From: Solicola gregarius
Lineage (GTDB): Bacteria; Actinomycetota; Actinomycetes; Propionibacteriales; Nocardioidaceae
Direction: 5' to 3'
NCBI RefSeq assembly: GCF_025790165.1
Contig: NZ_CP094970.1
Coordinates: 1,116,001-1,180,000 of the forward strand
Length of the DNA: 64,000 nt
Shown: positions 41,216-48,863 of the stretch, piece after piece
Layout: every line of letters starts with the position of its first letter
Position numbering within the stretch: the stretch's first letter is position 1
Made by a program: the position numbers and the translations under genes
Notes under the pieces: model-generated
The model's database searches: none
What the model saw: the letters and a program-made list of their open reading frames with translations, nothing else
What the model was told of the DNA's origin: nothing

Positions 41216-41982
41216 ACTTCCCTCCTCGCCACGACGAACACACGCTGGAACGGCAGCACGGTTCCGTACGCGCGCTTCGGGTACGCGTCGCGCAAGGCGG
41301 CCCGGTAGTCGGCTTCGAAGGCGCCGCGGAGCTCATCGGGCAGGGCCTGCAGGAACGGTCGCGCGCCGGTGCCGGACACCCAGGCGAACACCGGGTCGTC
41401 ACCTTCGAGCACATGGAAGTACGTCGTCTCCCACACGTCGATTGACCACCCGTCGGCCGCGAGGAGGTCGAGGTACGTACTGGGGTCGACGCCGCGGGCG
41501 CCTTCGATGCCGCCGAGGTGCGGTGCGAAGCGCGGGTCAGCGGCGAGCTCGCGCAGGAGCACATGGCTCGGCTCGCCGAAGTTGTTCGGCACCTGGAAGG
41601 CGAGCACACCGCCGGGCGCGACGTGTTCGCGCAGTCGCGGGATCACCTCGAGCTGGTCGGGAACCCACTGGAACGCGGCGTTGGACACGATCAGGTCGAC
41701 CGGGGTTTCGGCTTGCCAGGTTGCGATGTCGCCCAGCACGTACGACGTGCGCTCGGCAGCGTCGTCGCGACGGGCACGCTCGATCATCTCGGGCGAGGAG
41801 TCGACACCGAGGATGTCGGCCCGGGGCCAGCGCGTACGCAGGACGTCGCTCAGCTGGCCGGGGCCGCACCCGAGGTCGACGATGGTGCCCGGCTCGATCG
41901 GTACGCGCGCGACCAGGTCGACGAACGGCCGGCCGCGCTCGCCGGCGTACCGCAGGTAGGTCGTCGGGCTCCACTGGGGCAT
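41212..41982 (-). CDS. tam: trans-aconitate 2-methyltransferase
   Basis: 256 residues from ATG 41982 (GGAGA upstream). SAM-binding motif I is TIVDLGCGPGQLSDVL, followed by ILGVDSSPEMIERAR and DLIVSNAAFQWVPDQ. MPQWSPTTYLRY at the N-terminus and the late VWETTYFHVLEGDDPVFAWVSGTGARPFLQAL are hallmarks of Tam. The enzyme methylates trans-aconitate, a side product that inhibits aconitase. A MarR-type site shared with the MarR gene at 43099 lies at 42000-42015 over its likely promoter (TATCTT on the minus strand). Confidence 0.88.
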   Translation of the reverse strand: MPQWSPTTYLRYAGERGRPFVDLVARVPIEPGTIVDLGCGPGQLSDVLRTRWPRADILGVDSSPEMIERARRDDAAERTSYVLGDIATWQAETPVDLIVSNAAFQWVPDQLEVIPRLREHVAPGGVLAFQVPNNFGEPSHVLLRELAADPRFAPHLGGIEGARGVDPSTYLDLLAADGWSIDVWETTYFHVLEGDDPVFAWVSGTGARPFLQALPDELRGAFEADYRAALRDAYPKRAYGTVLPFQRVFVVARREV

Positions 41983-41999
41983 CGGCGTTCTCCAATTTC

Positions 42000-42015
42000 T
42001 CTCGACGTCAAGATA
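42000..42015. promoter_or_regulatory. TamR-like operator at tam
   Basis: TCTCGACGTCAAGATA, a near-perfect palindrome, overlaps the likely promoter of tam. Its first 14 bases are identical to 43061-43074 in front of the MarR gene. In Streptomyces coelicolor, TamR regulates tam and its own gene. Confidence 0.6.
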
Positions 42016-42039
42016 CACGATGCCGAGAGAGTGGCCGCG

Positions 42040-42158
42040 TTGCGATCGGTTACGCCCAGATCTCATTCCTTTGCGATCGGTTACGCCCAGATCTCATTCC
42101 TTTGCGATCGGTTACGCCCAGACCCACTAGGTAGCGACCGGGGCGTAACCGATCGCAA
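42040..42158. repeat. 31-bp tandem repeat (3 copies) plus one inverted copy
   Basis: TTGCGATCGGTTACGCCC occurs at 42040, 42071 and 42102 with an exact 31-base period; the 13-base linker AGATCTCATTCCT is kept between copies. The reverse complement occurs at 42141-42158, so the last direct copy and the inverted one can form an 18-bp stem with a 21-base loop. The repeat lies between the Clp-N gene and tam. Confidence 0.9.
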
Positions 42159-42172
42159 CGCGGATCGCCCCG

Positions 42173-42703
42173 CTAGGCCGCGCCGGCCGCGATCCGCCGC
42201 TCGACCTCGCGGCGAAGCACGGCGGGATCGACATCGGCGAGCGCGAGTGTCGCACGTACGGGCGCATCGTCGGCGTCGAGTACGCCGAGCACGAGATGGC
42301 CGGTGTCGAGCCAGCCGTGGCCCAGCCTCGTGGCGTTGCGAAGCGCATGCTCGAGGGCCGACTTGGCCGAGCGGCTCATCGGCACCCGGCCCCGCTTCGA
42401 CCGTCGCGGCGCGCGGCTCAGCGCACCCTCGCCGAACGACTCCTCGACGGCACCGCGCACCTCGCTCAGGTCGATGCCCAAGATGGCGAGCGCCTGGGGG
42501 TCGAGCGGATCCTCTCGCGCACCGTCGTCGAGGTGGGCCTGATCCAGCCCGACGAACTCGAGAGCGTCGCCGCCCGGACCGCCGGACTCGACGACTCCGC
42601 CGAGCAGGTGCGCCGGCTCGATCCGCCGCGCGCCCGACTGCTGTGCGATCCGCTGCGCGGCGGTGACCGACTCCCGCGCCGCCTTCGTGAACCTGTTGAA
42701 CAT
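42173..42703 (-). CDS. Clp N-terminal (Clp-R) domain protein without ATPase
   Basis: 176 residues from ATG 42703. Two Clp-N repeats can be seen: FTKAARESVTAAQRIAQQSGARRIEPAHLLGGVV and SRSAKSALEHALRNATRLGHGWLDTGHLVLGVLD. No AAA+ domain follows. Such short proteins may act as adaptors or decoys for ClpC substrate recognition. It starts two bases after the stop of the small HTH gene, so the two are co-expressed and share the palindromic promoter at 42924-42968. Confidence 0.85.
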   Translation of the reverse strand: MFNRFTKAARESVTAAQRIAQQSGARRIEPAHLLGGVVESGGPGGDALEFVGLDQAHLDDGAREDPLDPQALAILGIDLSEVRGAVEESFGEGALSRAPRRSKRGRVPMSRSAKSALEHALRNATRLGHGWLDTGHLVLGVLDADDAPVRATLALADVDPAVLRREVERRIAAGAA

Positions 42704-42705
42704 GT

Positions 42706-42921
42706 CTACCCCTTTCGGCGTCCGTGCTTCTGGTGCGCAGCTTGGCGCGATACGTCGAGCGCCTCCGCAATCTGCTGCCACGACCAGCCCTGGTCGCGAG
42801 CCCGCTCGACCTGCAGCGCCTCGAGCCGTTCCGCGAGCTCGCGCAGCGCGCGTACGGCGCGCAACCCGGTCGCCGGATCGCTCCCGGCCGCCGCCGCCGT
42901 CAGTTCCGATCTCGTGGCCAT
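42706..42921 (-). CDS. small HTH regulator paired with the Clp-N protein
   Basis: 71 residues from ATG 42921. A predicted helical stalk (ALRELAERLEALQVERARDQG) leads into the HTH WSWQQIAEALDVSRQAAHQKHG. The start codon sits six bases after a TATATT -10, so the mRNA is probably leaderless. Two 18-bp palindromes of form CGTCAA-N6-TTGACG lie over the promoter, so autoregulation by this protein is likely. Pairs of a small HTH protein and a Clp-N protein recur in actinobacteria; their physiological role is unclear to me. Confidence 0.85.
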   Translation of the reverse strand: MATRSELTAAAAGSDPATGLRAVRALRELAERLEALQVERARDQGWSWQQIAEALDVSRQAAHQKHGRRKG

Positions 42922-42923
42922 AC

Positions 42924-42968
42924 CGTCAATATAGATTGACGTTGCGCGTACGTCAACCTTTATTGACG
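42924..42968 (-). promoter_or_regulatory. leaderless promoter with two CGTCAA-N6-TTGACG operators
   Basis: On the minus strand -35 TTGACG (42956-42951) and -10 TATATT (42933-42928) are 17 bases apart, placing the +1 at or next to the ATG at 42921. The palindrome CGTCAATATAGATTGACG (42924-42941) covers the -10, and CGTCAACCTTTATTGACG (42951-42968) covers the -35. Confidence 0.75.
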
Positions 42969-42991
42969 GCCGGTGGTGTTCGGAGCAAATG

Positions 42992-43023
42992 GACATTTGT
43001 TAGGCCAGGGGGTAACAAATGTC
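42992..43023. promoter_or_regulatory. 11-bp-arm inverted repeat between HTH and MarR genes
   Basis: GACATTTGTTA and TAACAAATGTC are perfect inverted arms around GGCCAGGGGG. The repeat is AT-rich in a GC-rich setting and lies about 75 bases upstream of the MarR start. It may be an operator for one of the divergent genes. Confidence 0.5.
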
Positions 43024-43060
43024 TATTCGTCTCGACGGACGGCCGTACGCGCGCCGAGAA

Positions 43061-43082
43061 TCTCGACGTCAAGAATCTTGAC
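43061..43082. promoter_or_regulatory. overlapping MarR operators at the MarR gene
   Basis: TCTCGACGTCAAGA (43061-43074, identical to the site at tam) overlaps a second palindrome, GTCAAG-AAT-CTTGAC (43068-43082). They end about 5 bases before a TACGCT -10, which is six bases upstream of GTG 43099, so the gene may be leaderless. Confidence 0.6.
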
Positions 43083-43098
43083 CCGGTACGCTGGCCGC

Positions 43099-43590
43099 GT
43101 GAGCGATGAGGTGGACCGGCTGATCGAGGCGTGGCAGCGCGAGCGCCCCGACCTCGACGTGTCGCCGATGGGCGTACTCAGCCGGGTGTCCAGGCTGGCC
43201 AGGCATCTCGACCTCGCACGGCGGGCGGCGTTCGCCGACTCCGAGCTCGAGTCGTGGGAGTTCGACGTGCTGTCGGCGCTGCGCCGCTCGGGCGAGCCGT
43301 ACCAACTCTCGCCCGGCCGGCTGCTGCGCGAGACGCTCGTCACGAGCGGCACGATGACCAACCGCATCGACCGCCTGGCCCATCGGGCTCTCGTCGAGCG
43401 GCTCCCCGACCCGTCCGACCGCCGCGGCGTACAGGTACGGCTCACGCCCGAGGGGCGCAAGCGCGTCGACGCCGCGCTGGAGGAGCTGCTGCGCCGCGAG
43501 CGTGACCTGCTGTCGGCACTCCCGGCCAAGGACTCCACGCAGCTCGCCGCGCTGCTGCGTACGCTCGTCACGCCGTTCGACGCCGCCTGA
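43099..43590 (+). CDS. MarR family regulator, TamR-like
   Basis: 163 residues from GTG 43099. The winged HTH is SPGRLLRETLVTSGTMTNRIDRLAHRALVERLPDPSDRRGVQVRLTPEGRKRVD, with the usual D-x-R wing, flanked by dimerisation helices. The start IEAWQRERPDLDVSPMGVLSRVSRLARHLD fits the TamR/HucR-like branch with an extended N-terminal helix. The operator shared with tam supports a TamR role, sensing trans-aconitate or related intermediates. tam and this gene are divergent but separated by the HTH and Clp-N pair. Confidence 0.88.
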   Translation: MSDEVDRLIEAWQRERPDLDVSPMGVLSRVSRLARHLDLARRAAFADSELESWEFDVLSALRRSGEPYQLSPGRLLRETLVTSGTMTNRIDRLAHRALVERLPDPSDRRGVQVRLTPEGRKRVDAALEELLRRERDLLSALPAKDSTQLAALLRTLVTPFDAA

Positions 43591-43696
43591 CCTGCGACGA
43601 CGCTGCACCGGCAGCGGAGTGTCAGCGATCCGGCAGCGCAACGGCACACCCTGGCCTCGACAGTCACCACCTCGTCCACACGACAGGAGTCGAACC

Positions 43697-44290
43697 ATGA
43701 AGAGCATCACCACGTACGCACGTCTCGGACTGGGCATCGCCGCCGGCGCACTCGCCCTCACCTCGTTCGCCGGATCCGCCTCGGCGGACGAGCCCGCAGC
43801 GACGTCCGGCACCGACCGTACGATCGCGTCGACCCTCACCTCGGCCGAGCGCGCGCAGGTGAACGCCGAGGTCGCCGAGACCATGCGCAAGGCGCCCGGA
43901 GGAGAGCGCATCGGGCTCAATCAGATCGCCTGGCCCGAGAAGGGCGCGGTCATGACGATCCCGCTGCCCGGTGAGACACGTGCGCGCGCCGCGGACAAGC
44001 CCATCGGTAGCCGCGACGACGGCTGCGACTACGGCCGCGTGTGCCTCTGGGAGGACGAGGTCCTCGAAGGCCGAAGCCTCGAGTTCTACAAGTGCAAGTT
44101 CCAGAAGCTGCGCTGGTACGACTTCACCAACAAGACCAGCTCGTGGGTCAACAACCAGACCGACGGGACGAAGTCGACGCTCTACTACTGGACTGGGAGC
44201 AAGGTTCGGTCCATGGCGCAGCTGACTGCCTGGAACTACCAGTACTACGTGATTCCCGACAACAAGGCCGACTTCCTACGGGTCTGCTGA
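43697..44290 (+). CDS. secreted peptidase-inhibitor (I36)-like protein
   Basis: 197 residues from ATG 43697 (AGGAG seven bases upstream). It has a clean signal peptide ending in ASADE. After a 75-residue pro-like segment comes a crystallin-like domain: GCDYGRVCLWEDEVLEGRSLEFYKC, WYDFTNKTSSWVNNQTDGTKSTLYY. This is the pattern of the SMI/I36 family, with paired Cys. Family members from Streptomyces inhibit metalloproteases, and many homologs are uncharacterised. It stands alone between MarR and the convergent GntR gene. Confidence 0.75.
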   Translation: MKSITTYARLGLGIAAGALALTSFAGSASADEPAATSGTDRTIASTLTSAERAQVNAEVAETMRKAPGGERIGLNQIAWPEKGAVMTIPLPGETRARAADKPIGSRDDGCDYGRVCLWEDEVLEGRSLEFYKCKFQKLRWYDFTNKTSSWVNNQTDGTKSTLYYWTGSKVRSMAQLTAWNYQYYVIPDNKADFLRVC

Positions 44291-44321
44291 CCACTCCCGG
44301 GCAGGGCCTCCTCGCGTACGC

Positions 44322-45080
44322 CTACGAGACGTTGCGCGGCCTGCCGTACGCATCGTGCGGCAGGTCGGCGTACGTCCACTGATGGTCACGGGTGTGTCGG
44401 CAGGCGGCGTCGACATCGCCCGCCCGCAACGAGTCGAGGAGCTCACGATGCTCGTCGGCCACCTGCTCGAGGTCCGGCCCGATCACCATCAGTGCGATCG
44501 CCGTGCGCGCCTCGATCTGCAGGGCCTCCCACGCGCGGCGCAGCAGCGAGTTGTTGCTCGCCTCGATGATTTGCCGGTGGAACCGCGTGCTCGCCAACCC
44601 CATCGCCCGCATGTCGCCGGAGGTGGCGCTGCGGTACATGTCGGTGACGTCCTCCTCCATGCGGGCGAACGGCACGCTGTCGCTCAGCATCGCCAGCCGG
44701 GTCGCCGTCTCCTCCAACGCCGCTCGCACGAGGTACGCCTCGCGAATCGTCTGCTCCACGAAGGGAACGACCGTGCGCCCGCGACGCGGGCGATTCTCGA
44801 CCAGGCCGAGGCCCTCGAGATCGCGAAGCGCCTCTCGTACCGGCGCCTGACTGGTACCGAACTCCGCGGCGATCCGGGTCTCGACGAGGCGCTCGCCGCT
44901 CGTCATCTCGCCGGAGAAGATCCGCTCGAGTAGTCCGTCGCGGATCTGCTGGCTCAGCGTCGGCCTCGTCACGCGAGGCACGGGGATCCCCACGATGTCT
45001 GGTTCGGTCTCGGGCAAAGCGCCACAGCCTCCGGTTCGCCGAGCCTCGCGATGTGGCTCAGGTACGTCGTTGACGAGCAT
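44322..45080 (-). CDS. GntR family (FCD) regulator
   Basis: 252 residues from ATG 45080; a shorter start near 44993 is possible because the first 30 residues are poorly conserved-looking. The winged HTH is LSQQIRDGLLERIFSGEMTSGERLVETRIAAEFGTSQAPVREALRDLEGLGLVENRPRRGRTVV. The FCD ligand domain follows, with metal-binding-type residues (RFHRQIIEASNN, EHRELLDSLRAGD). It is divergent from the molybdenum hydroxylase operon and shares an 18-bp palindrome with it, so it is the likely repressor, responding to a carboxylic acid substrate. Confidence 0.9.
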   Translation of the reverse strand: MLVNDVPEPHREARRTGGCGALPETEPDIVGIPVPRVTRPTLSQQIRDGLLERIFSGEMTSGERLVETRIAAEFGTSQAPVREALRDLEGLGLVENRPRRGRTVVPFVEQTIREAYLVRAALEETATRLAMLSDSVPFARMEEDVTDMYRSATSGDMRAMGLASTRFHRQIIEASNNSLLRRAWEALQIEARTAIALMVIGPDLEQVADEHRELLDSLRAGDVDAACRHTRDHQWTYADLPHDAYGRPRNVS

Positions 45081-45101
45081 ATGACATCGCGGCTACGGTG
45101 C

Positions 45102-45119
45102 ATTATCGATATCGATAAT
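45102..45119. promoter_or_regulatory. 18-bp perfect palindrome, GntR operator
   Basis: ATTATCGATATCGATAAT lies between the divergent gntR and hydroxylase genes. Each end reads GATAAT outward, a good -10 for transcription in both directions, so repressor binding would block both promoters. Confidence 0.7.
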
Positions 45120-45128
45120 AGGAGTCCG

Positions 45129-45932
45129 ATGATAACGCTGGTGCACAGGCCACGCACGGTGCAGGATGCGGTCGCCGCGCTCGCCGACGGCGGGACGATC
45201 CTGGCCGGCGGGACACACGTGATGCCTGACCTGAACACGCACGCGTCGCCGGACACCGAACTGGTGAGCCTCCGCGACGCGGAGCTCCGCGGTGTCGACG
45301 TCGACGAGACCACGACGGCGATCGGCGCCGGTACGACGCTGGCCGGCATCGCGGCGGAGCCGCGGCTCTCGTACCTCGCCCCGGTCATCGGTTCGATCGC
45401 GGCTCCCCCGGTCCGCACGCTCGCGACGATCGCCGGCAACTGCTTCGTGCCGCAGCCGTACGGCGACCTCGCCGTTGCGCTCGTCGCGCTCGACGCCGAG
45501 GTCGACACGGTCGGACCCGCCGGCCCCAGGACGCAACCACTGCGAACGGTCGTCGTCGACGGGCTCGAGACCGCCGAGATCGTCACCCGGATCCGGTTCC
45601 GTACGCCGGCACCCGGAGCGTTGCGGTTCCACAAGGCGACACGGCGACGGCAGAACTCCGCGTCGATCGTCACGATCGCCGCACACGTCACGGAGAGCGC
45701 CGATGTCGTGTCGGACATCCGGATCGCCGTCGGCGCGATGGCACCGACGATCGTCCGTGCCGAGCCGGCCGAGCAGCTGCTCGTCGGCAAACGTCTCGAG
45801 GCCGGCCACGTCCACGACGCCGCCGAGGCGGCCATGCCCGAGCTCACGCCGGCGAGCGACTCCTACGCGTCGAGCTGGTACCGCACCCGGGTCTTCCCAA
45901 CGCACCTGCGCCGAGCGTTGCTCGGCCACTGA
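45129..45932 (+). CDS. FAD-binding subunit of molybdenum hydroxylase (CoxM/XdhB type)
   Basis: 267 residues from ATG 45129 with AGGAG just upstream. The N-terminal FAD motif is ADGGTILAGGTHVMPDLN and the second is APPVRTLATIAGNCFVPQPYGDLAVAL, followed by the CO_deh_flav C-terminal domain (FHKATRRRQNSASIVTIAAHV). It passes electrons between the iron-sulfur subunit and the final acceptor. It is the first gene of the operon, 48 bases from the divergent gntR. At under 270 residues it is slightly short for the family. Confidence 0.88.
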   Translation: MITLVHRPRTVQDAVAALADGGTILAGGTHVMPDLNTHASPDTELVSLRDAELRGVDVDETTTAIGAGTTLAGIAAEPRLSYLAPVIGSIAAPPVRTLATIAGNCFVPQPYGDLAVALVALDAEVDTVGPAGPRTQPLRTVVVDGLETAEIVTRIRFRTPAPGALRFHKATRRRQNSASIVTIAAHVTESADVVSDIRIAVGAMAPTIVRAEPAEQLLVGKRLEAGHVHDAAEAAMPELTPASDSYASSWYRTRVFPTHLRRALLGH

Positions 45933-45951
45933 ACCGTCGGAGGAACAATCG

Positions 45952-46464
45952 ATGGCATCCCAGATCGTGAACCTCACGGTGAACGGCGCGGACAAGGAGT
46001 TCATCGCGCGCCCGCCCACGACGCTGCTGATGGCCCTGAGAGAGGCCCTGCACCTCACCGCGGCAAAACGCGGATGTGCCCAAGGCGCCTGCGGCAGCTG
46101 CACCGTGCTCCTCGACGGCGAGCCCGTCGTGTCCTGCCTGGTCCCGGTCGTGACGGTCGACGGCGCCGCCGTCGATACGTTGGAGGGACGCGCGTCCGAG
46201 GGCGAGCTCAACGACCTGCAGCAGGCGTTCGTGGATGGATTCGCGACCCAATGCGGATTCTGCACGGCGGGCATGATCATGTCGGCCGAGGCGCTCCTCG
46301 CGCGAAGTCCGGACCCGAGTCGAGAAGAGGTTCTCGAGGCGATCTCGGGGAACGTCTGCCGGTGCACGGGCTACGAACCGATCGTCCGAGCGATTCTCGA
46401 TGCCTCCGCGCGCGGGCGGGCGCGTACCGAAGAGGCCGCGACCGCAACCGGCGGTGAGATCTGA
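45952..46464 (+). CDS. [2Fe-2S] subunit of molybdenum hydroxylase (CoxS/XdhC type)
   Basis: 170 residues from ATG 45952 (GGAGGA upstream). The plant-type ferredoxin cluster is KRGCAQGACGSC with a later Cys (EPVVSC), and the second cluster is QCGFCTAGM with NVCRCTGY. All eight Cys are present. It relays electrons from the Mo site to FAD. Its stop overlaps the start of the large subunit by one base (TGATG). Confidence 0.95.
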   Translation: MASQIVNLTVNGADKEFIARPPTTLLMALREALHLTAAKRGCAQGACGSCTVLLDGEPVVSCLVPVVTVDGAAVDTLEGRASEGELNDLQQAFVDGFATQCGFCTAGMIMSAEALLARSPDPSREEVLEAISGNVCRCTGYEPIVRAILDASARGRARTEEAATATGGEI

Positions 46465-48863
46465 TGACCTCGATCGACCCGGACTACTTCGAGAGCGAGC
46501 GCGACTCCGGCTCGGGGTTCAACGTCATCGGAACCTCCGTACGACGCTCGGACGCACGCAGTCACGTCACGGGCCAGACCGAGTTCTTCGAAGACATCAG
46601 CCCGGCGAACCTGGCGTACATCGCGATCCATCGCTCGGATCGGCACCACGCCACGATCAACCGGGTCGACGTCGCGGAGGCGCTCGCGGTCCCGGGCGTG
46701 ATCCGGGCCCTGACGTACCGCGACATCCCGGAGAACTGGTACACGGTGCTGCGACTGATCGGCGTCGAGCCGAACGACGAGCCCGTGCTGGCGGAGGACC
46801 GGGTTCTCTACCGCGGCGAGCCGATCGTCGCGGTCGTCGCGGAATCCGAGGACGCCGCACGCGACGCTGCGGCAGCGGTGGTCGTCGACTACACCGACCT
46901 ACCGGCGGTCCTCGACGTCGAGGAGGCACTTGCCCCCGACGCCCCCATCATCAAGCAGTCCGGCACGAACCACTTCGTGTACGAGGGCCATCACGCCCGT
47001 CGCGTCCGGCTGGGCGACGTCGAGGCCGGATTCGCGGCAGCGGACCGGGTGTTCGAGTGGGACTACCGTTCCGCGCCGATCGAGCACGCGCCGACCGAGA
47101 CCACCGGCTGCATCGTCATCCCGCAAGGCAACGGGCGGCTGCAGATCCGGAGCAACACGCAGGCGGCCTTCTTCACGCTGGACAACACGGCGCTCATCCT
47201 CGACCGGCAGTTCACCGACCTCCAGGTCGTCGGCGGGACGGTCGGCGGCGGGTTCGGCGGCAAGGTCGACGTGATCGTCGAACCGATCGCCTGCGTCGCG
47301 GCCGCCCTGACCGACAGGCCGGTCAAGTACGCGTACAGCCGCGAGGACGAGATGCAGGTCTCGTCCACCCGTGCCGCCGAACGCATCTACATCAAGGACG
47401 GCGTGATGGACGACGGGCGCATCGTGGCGCGCCAGATCACGCTGTACGTCGACGCGGGCGCGTACTCGAGGCACTCGCCGTACGGCACGACGAAGGCGGC
47501 CGCACACATGCCCGGGCCCTATACGATCCCGAACGTCCACGTCGACTGCCACTGCGTTTACACCAACCGCACCCCGTCCAGCGCGATGCGCGGGTTCGGA
47601 GTCACGATCGGTGACTTCGCGCTCGAAGTCGCAGATGGACCGCGTCGCGGACGCGATCGGCATGGACCCGTTGGAGCTCCGGCTGCGCAACGCGTACCGG
47701 GACGGCGATCTGAAGGCACACCGGAAGATCGCTTCCGGCACTGCCCTGATCGAGGTGATCCAACGGGCGGCGACGCTCGTCGATCGGGAGCTGCCCGCCG
47801 AGTTCGAGTCGATGTCGTCGTCGACTCCGAGGGAGGTACGACCATGACGCTGCTCCGTGGACGCGGGTACGCCGCGGTCAACTACCCGACCGGGATGAAC
47901 CTCGGCGGCGATCCCTCCCAGGCGCTGATCCACTCGACGACCACCGGTGGGTTCGTCGTGAGCCTGTCATCGGTCGACCTCGGGCAGGGGCTCAAGACCG
48001 TGGTCGCGCAGTGCGCGGCCGAGACGCTCGGGATGCCGTTCGAGAGCGTCATCATCGACACGGCCGACACCGACACCGGTCCGCACTGCATGGGTACGTT
48101 CGCGAGCCGAGGCACGCACCGCGTCGGCAACGCCGTCATCATGGCGGCGCGCGAGGCGCGCGATGTGATGCTCGAGGTCGCGGCCGAGGAGCTGGAGGTC
48201 GACGCGCACGACCTCGAGACGGACGGGTCCGGCGACATCCTGGTGACCGGGGCACCCGAGAAACGGATCCACGTCAGCGACGTCGCGATGGCCGCACACT
48301 TCAAGCAGGGAAAGACGATCTCGGGTCGCGGGATGTTCCTGAAGCAGAAGAGCGAACCCGTGCCGGAGACCGGTGAGATGGACCCCGATTCGTGTCAGGC
48401 CCACGCCTGCACGGTCGCCGACGTCGAGGTGGACGACGAGACCGGCGTGATCGAGGTCATCGCCCTGCACAACACGTACGAGGTCGGCCGGGCACTGAAT
48501 CCCGCGATGGCGATGCAACAGGTCGAGGGCGGCGCCTGGATGGGGGTGTCGCACGCACTCTTCGAGACCACCGAGCCGTACTACCCGGCATCGCGCGAGC
48601 ATGGTCCGGTCGACTTCAGCCAGTACCTCATGCCCGGGCCGGCAGACACTCCCGCGCAGACGAGCGTCCTGCTCGAGCGTCCGGCGAGCAACGGCCCGTA
48701 CGGAGCGAAGGGCATCGGCGAGATGACGGCCAACGCGCCGATTCCCGCGATCGCGAACGCCGTCTACGACGCGTGCGGCGTACGCCTGACCACGATGCCG
48801 TTCACGCCGGAGTCGGTACTACGCGGCCTCGACGCTCGTCGCGAGGCCGGGCTCGGGGAATGA
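46464..48863 (+). CDS. Mo-cofactor subunit of molybdenum hydroxylase (XdhA/CoxL type), internal frame error
   Basis: Nominally 799 residues. VRRSDARSHVTGQTEFFEDI starts the alpha/beta hammerhead, GGTVGGGFGGK binds the cofactor, and GAKGIGEMTANAPIPAIANAV carries the catalytic Glu. The CO-dehydrogenase signature AYxCSFR is absent (here SSAMRGFG), so an aromatic or N-heterocycle hydroxylase is more likely. Between about bases 47630 and 47820 the frame reads Arg/Pro-rich nonsense, whereas the next frame reads QMDRVADAIGMDPLELRLRN, exactly what the family should have there. Two opposite one-base errors therefore keep the frame open but scramble about 60 residues. The ATG of the MoxR gene overlaps the stop. 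Confidence 0.85.
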   Translation: MTSIDPDYFESERDSGSGFNVIGTSVRRSDARSHVTGQTEFFEDISPANLAYIAIHRSDRHHATINRVDVAEALAVPGVIRALTYRDIPENWYTVLRLIGVEPNDEPVLAEDRVLYRGEPIVAVVAESEDAARDAAAAVVVDYTDLPAVLDVEEALAPDAPIIKQSGTNHFVYEGHHARRVRLGDVEAGFAAADRVFEWDYRSAPIEHAPTETTGCIVIPQGNGRLQIRSNTQAAFFTLDNTALILDRQFTDLQVVGGTVGGGFGGKVDVIVEPIACVAAALTDRPVKYAYSREDEMQVSSTRAAERIYIKDGVMDDGRIVARQITLYVDAGAYSRHSPYGTTKAAAHMPGPYTIPNVHVDCHCVYTNRTPSSAMRGFGVTIGDFALEVADGPRRGRDRHGPVGAPAAQRVPGRRSEGTPEDRFRHCPDRGDPTGGDARRSGAARRVRVDVVVDSEGGTTMTLLRGRGYAAVNYPTGMNLGGDPSQALIHSTTTGGFVVSLSSVDLGQGLKTVVAQCAAETLGMPFESVIIDTADTDTGPHCMGTFASRGTHRVGNAVIMAAREARDVMLEVAAEELEVDAHDLETDGSGDILVTGAPEKRIHVSDVAMAAHFKQGKTISGRGMFLKQKSEPVPETGEMDPDSCQAHACTVADVEVDDETGVIEVIALHNTYEVGRALNPAMAMQQVEGGAWMGVSHALFETTEPYYPASREHGPVDFSQYLMPGPADTPAQTSVLLERPASNGPYGAKGIGEMTANAPIPAIANAVYDACGVRLTTMPFTPESVLRGLDARREAGLGE

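Noticed and set aside
42040-42158. Possible CRISPR array
   Set aside because: The intervals between repeats are identical to each other, so there are no spacers, and there are no cas genes. The same holds for 56638-56907.
46464-48863. Aerobic CO dehydrogenase large subunit
   Set aside because: The form I signature AYxCSFR is missing; the corresponding segment is SSAMRGFG, as in other molybdenum hydroxylases.
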